Assembly: GCA_934725085.1 (NCBI GenBank)
Contig: CAKVAL010000026.1
Location: forward strand, 1 to 24,205
Source of the DNA: an uncultured Erysipelotrichaceae bacterium
GTDB taxonomy: Bacteria; Bacillota_I; Bacilli_A; Erysipelotrichales; Erysipelotrichaceae
Length of the DNA stretch: 24,205 nucleotides
Direction: 5' to 3'
In this document: piece after piece, positions 22,149 through 24,205 of the stretch
How the letters are laid out: every line of letters begins with the position of its first letter
Position numbering within the stretch: position 1 is the first letter of the stretch
Program-made: the position numbers and the translations under genes
The notes under the pieces: model-generated
What the model was told of the DNA's origin: nothing
The model's database searches: none
Seen by the model: only the letters and a program-made list of their open reading frames with translations

Positions 22149-22963
22149 TATTTTGCACCCTCCTTATGAAATTCATCATAGTTACTACCCTTAAGTGGTG
22201 AATTTAAAATACCACTAGTAGGAGCTAATTGATCAACAGTAGCTAGTGTATATGAAGAAGAACCAGCCATCTTCTTTTCAATTAATCTTAAGATAAATGA
22301 AGCTACTAATGTCATTGTCAAATAACCAATCATCTCAATAACAGCACTAGGGAAATATAAGTATGTAGCACCTACTACTGCTCTATGAGCTGCGAAGAAT
22401 TCAGTAAAAGTAATGACAAACATTACTGAAGTATCTTTTACGTTAATAATATAGTTATTGCCAATTTGAGGAAGGATGTTCTTAAATACCTGAGGCATAA
22501 TTACATATAACATCGTTTGCCAATGGTTCATACCAATAGCCTTAGCACCCTCTGTTTGACCCTTATCGATTGATAAGATGCCGCCTCTTACAGTCTCTGC
22601 CATATAGGCACCAGTATTAATAGATACTACTAGCATTGCACATGCCCATACACTGCTCCATAGCTTTGCACCCTGTGTTAAATATGGAAGACCATAATAG
22701 AAGAATACTGCCTGTAATACCATCGGAGTTCCTCTAAAGAACTCAACATAGACCCTAATAATTCCTCTTAATAATTTAATTAAGAACTTCTTAACACCAC
22801 TATCATTATTCTTATATGGAATAGTTTGTAGAATACCACACAAGAAACCAATTAAACAACCAAATAATGTACCTACAAAAGCTAATAGTAGAGTATTTTT
22901 AATACCATCCATATAGGTGGAAGAATAGGTCGTCCACGCTTTTACAACATCATCAATTAACAT
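22148..22963 (-). CDS. Amino-acid (probably lysine) ABC transporter, permease
   Basis: A 271-residue membrane subunit of the HisMQ family, with about five membrane helices. The N-terminal part carries the family pattern GIKNTLLLAFVGTLFG and the segment VYVEFFRGTPMVLQ. The ATPase-contacting EAA loop is EGAKAIGMNHWQTMLYVIMPQ at about residue 140-160. Only one permease gene is present, so a homodimer is expected. It sits 4 bases after the binding-protein gene. The C-terminal ~25 residues after the last helix are hydrophilic and cytoplasmic. Confidence 0.96.
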   Translation of the reverse strand: MLIDDVVKAWTTYSSTYMDGIKNTLLLAFVGTLFGCLIGFLCGILQTIPYKNNDSGVKKFLIKLLRGIIRVYVEFFRGTPMVLQAVFFYYGLPYLTQGAKLWSSVWACAMLVVSINTGAYMAETVRGGILSIDKGQTEGAKAIGMNHWQTMLYVIMPQVFKNILPQIGNNYIINVKDTSVMFVITFTEFFAAHRAVVGATYLYFPSAVIEMIGYLTMTLVASFILRLIEKKMAGSSSYTLATVDQLAPTSGILNSPLKGSNYDEFHKEGAK

Positions 22964-22967
22964 TTAA

Positions 22968-23822
22968 TTATTCCCCTAAAGGTTGTACCTTAATAGCCTC
23001 ATCCATTATTGCGTTGAAATCATCAACAGTTAATGTATCTAAATATGAATCGATTGCTTCCTTAAGAACTGTATTACCCTTTCTTACAGAAATACCGATA
23101 TTAACATTTTCTTCTCTTTCTTCTTCACTAAACTTGAAGTCACCATCAGTACCACTAAAATCTAAAACCTTTAAATCATCATAGGCAATAGCAGCACCAG
23201 TAGCTGTTGGCATATCAGTTACCACAAAATCAAAGACGCCAGTTTCTACCCCCATAATCATTGCAGGAGCTGATTCAGCAGCTGTTTGAATCAAAGCACC
23301 TTCCATTTGAGGTAAACACTCAGAATACCAAATTGTAGCTGATTGAGCTGAGCCCTTATAGCCGGCAAAATCCATAATTGAAGTTGCATTAGCTAAAGGT
23401 GAATCTTCCTTAACTAGAATGGCGAAACTTGCATAATAGTAAGGACCAGCGAAATCTACCTGTTGACTTCTTTCCTTAGTCATTGATTGTCCTGCAATAA
23501 CCGCATCAATTACACCAGTTTGTACACTAGGCACAAGAGAATCCCAGTCACTTCTTACAACCTCTAACTCCCATCCATTGGCCTCACAAATTCTTTTCGC
23601 AATCATTACATCATAACCATTTGCGTAATCATTTGTGCCCTTAATTGGTACTGCACCATTAGAATCATCTGTCTGTGTCCAGTTATATGGAGCATAAGCA
23701 CATTCCATAGCGATAGTTAAAACACCATCTTCAACACCACTTTTAGCAGATGAATCCCCACCACAAGCGCTTAAAGTCACCAACATTAAAATTGCCATTA
23801 ATACACCAAGTAATCTTTTCAT
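22968..23822 (-). CDS. Amino-acid (probably lysine) ABC transporter, substrate-binding lipoprotein
   Basis: A 284-residue extracytoplasmic binding protein (SBP_bac_3 family). Residues 1-19 form a lipoprotein signal peptide with lipobox LSAC. Cys20 would be lipidated and anchored in the membrane. The mature part starts with the family pattern LTIAMECAYAPYNW and contains YDVMIAKRICEANGWELEVV and the DAVIAGQSMTKER segment typical of amino-acid binders. An Asp at VVTDMP fits the ligand-contacting position. It is the first gene of the operon. AGGAGG lies 8 bases before the ATG, and the 5' leader holds a lysine riboswitch, which is the reason for assigning lysine. Confidence 0.96.
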   Translation of the reverse strand: MKRLLGVLMAILMLVTLSACGGDSSAKSGVEDGVLTIAMECAYAPYNWTQTDDSNGAVPIKGTNDYANGYDVMIAKRICEANGWELEVVRSDWDSLVPSVQTGVIDAVIAGQSMTKERSQQVDFAGPYYYASFAILVKEDSPLANATSIMDFAGYKGSAQSATIWYSECLPQMEGALIQTAAESAPAMIMGVETGVFDFVVTDMPTATGAAIAYDDLKVLDFSGTDGDFKFSEEEREENVNIGISVRKGNTVLKEAIDSYLDTLTVDDFNAIMDEAIKVQPLGE

Positions 23823-23850
23823 TTTATTTACCTCCTAAACCCAAATGTAT

Positions 23851-23887
23851 TAAAGTAAAAATCGTATGTGCTAATTGCACATACGAC
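23851..23887 (-). terminator. Riboswitch-controlled intrinsic terminator
   Basis: An 11-bp stem (arms 23877-23887 and 23861-23871, ten Watson-Crick pairs plus one G-U) closes a 5-base loop, followed by TTTTACTTTA on the minus strand. It sits between the lysine aptamer and the binding-protein gene. The bases at 23901-23909, in the closing helix of the aptamer, can pair with the 3' arm at 23861-23869 instead. That makes the hairpin conditional. Confidence 0.9.
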
Positions 23888-23902
23888 TATAATGAACCGA
23901 AC

Positions 23903-24064
23903 ATACAATAGCGCCTCTTCTTACGAAGGAGTGATATAGGTATTCCCTAAATCCCCATGTATCAGATATGCCTAGCTAATACATTCGGCGACGGTTACCT
24001 TTTGTTAAGATCATTAGATGCCTCTTCACTTAACTACTAATTTTCGTCGCTACCTCTATAACAT
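23903..24064 (-). promoter_or_regulatory. Lysine riboswitch (L box) aptamer
   Basis: Read on the minus strand, the leader carries the conserved lysine-aptamer pieces in order: AGAGG (24053-24057), AGTAG (24034-24038), GTCGCCGAA (23984-23992), GGGAATACC (23939-23947) and GAGGCGCTAT near the 3' end. Helices can be drawn: P1 24056-24064 with 23903-23912; a GCGACG/CGTCGC helix 24045-24050 with 23988-23993; GTTAAG/CTTAAC 24029-24034 with 24004-24009; a 9-bp helix 23976-23984 with 23957-23965; and GATTTAGG/CCTATATC around the GAATA loop. These match my memory of the T. maritima and B. subtilis lysC aptamers. Lysine binding should stabilise P1, free the terminator and switch the transporter off. The rest of this gene-free stretch holds the terminator, a promoter and the repeats at the edge. 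Confidence 0.93.
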
Positions 24065-24082
24065 AGATTATTACTTACCTTA

Positions 24083-24110
24083 ATTGTCCTACAAATAAAA
24101 TATTTGTCAA
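24083..24110 (-). promoter_or_regulatory. Promoter of the lysine transporter operon
   Basis: A perfect -35 TTGACA (24105-24110) is followed after 16 bases by GACAAT (24083-24088), a 4-of-6 match to the -10. Transcription would begin near 24076, about 12 bases before the first base of riboswitch helix P1, which fits well. Confidence 0.6.
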
Positions 24111-24128
24111 TAAGTTATTTATAAGCTA

Positions 24129-24205
24129 TGTCGCGGTTAATCGATTTTGTCACTTCTTGATTAAGGGATAATGTCACCTTTAGTTAATAACTGATTGTAT
24201 TTCGT
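24129..24205. repeat. Phased TGTCRC/TTAA repeats, possible transposable-element end
   Basis: TGTCGC (24129), TGTCAC (24148), TGTCAC (24172) and a weaker TGTATT (24196) recur at 19, 24 and 24 bases. Each of the first three is followed by a GTTAA or ATTAA core. The 19-base blocks 24135-24153 and 24159-24177 agree at 14 of 19 positions. Reiterated end-internal repeats starting with TG are typical of some insertion sequences such as the IS21 group. No transposase is visible because the window ends here. A cluster of regulator sites is the alternative. Confidence 0.4.

Noticed and set aside
23823..24076. T-box leader for the amino-acid transporter
   Set aside because: There is no T-box sequence (TGGNACCGCG) or specifier stem, and the conserved blocks instead match a lysine aptamer.

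Overview
The window looks like core chromosome of a low-GC Gram-positive anaerobe (Bacillota). An Erysipelotrichia-like gut fermenter is my best guess. The grounds are AT-rich third codon positions, GGAGG ribosome sites, GatCAB, Asp23-FakA, pyruvate phosphate dikinase and an Erysipelotrichia/Clostridia-like gene order; this is inference, not a database match. UGA acts as a stop in two genes and I see no sign of UGA as Trp, so the standard bacterial code applies.

Layout, left to right. (1) 1-203: the start of a response regulator running off the left edge, preceded by a 28-codon stop-to-stop remnant. (2) 239-9319, all minus strand: transcribed from right to left, a hybrid sensor histidine kinase, ligA, gatC, gatA, gatB and a membrane-anchored protein of unknown function form one tightly packed operon ending in a terminator. 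rlmD follows directly behind that terminator. (3) 9438-11419: asp23-like gene and fakA, an operon with its own promoter and terminator. (4) 11485-11943: a lone membrane-anchored protein of unknown function. (5) 12017-18478: a complete F1Fo-ATP synthase operon, atpI-like then atpB-E-F-H-A-G-D-C, also minus strand. (6) 18695-21325, plus strand: ppdK, divergent from the ATP synthase operon. (7) 21411-24110, minus strand: a three-gene amino-acid ABC transporter headed by a lysine riboswitch with a resolvable terminator/antiterminator switch. (8) 24129-24205: phased repeats that resemble a transposable-element end.

How it works together. ATP synthase and ppdK, back to back, are both central to energy conservation in a fermenter. 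The c subunit carries glutamates in both helices plus Thr and Tyr at the ion site, which predicts a Na+-coupled rotor of the two-carboxylate type. The riboswitch assigns lysine as the likely substrate of the ABC importer. LigA joins DNA, GatCAB makes Gln-tRNA(Gln) and/or Asn-tRNA(Asn), and RlmD methylates 23S rRNA, so region 2 is mostly housekeeping with a signalling kinase placed at its head.

I found no defence island, CRISPR array, prophage or clearly novel multi-gene system. The most interesting signals are the predicted Na+ rotor, two promoters placed so that the start codon is at or next to the transcript start (possible leaderless mRNAs), terminators whose loop holds the stop codon, and the repeat array at the right edge.
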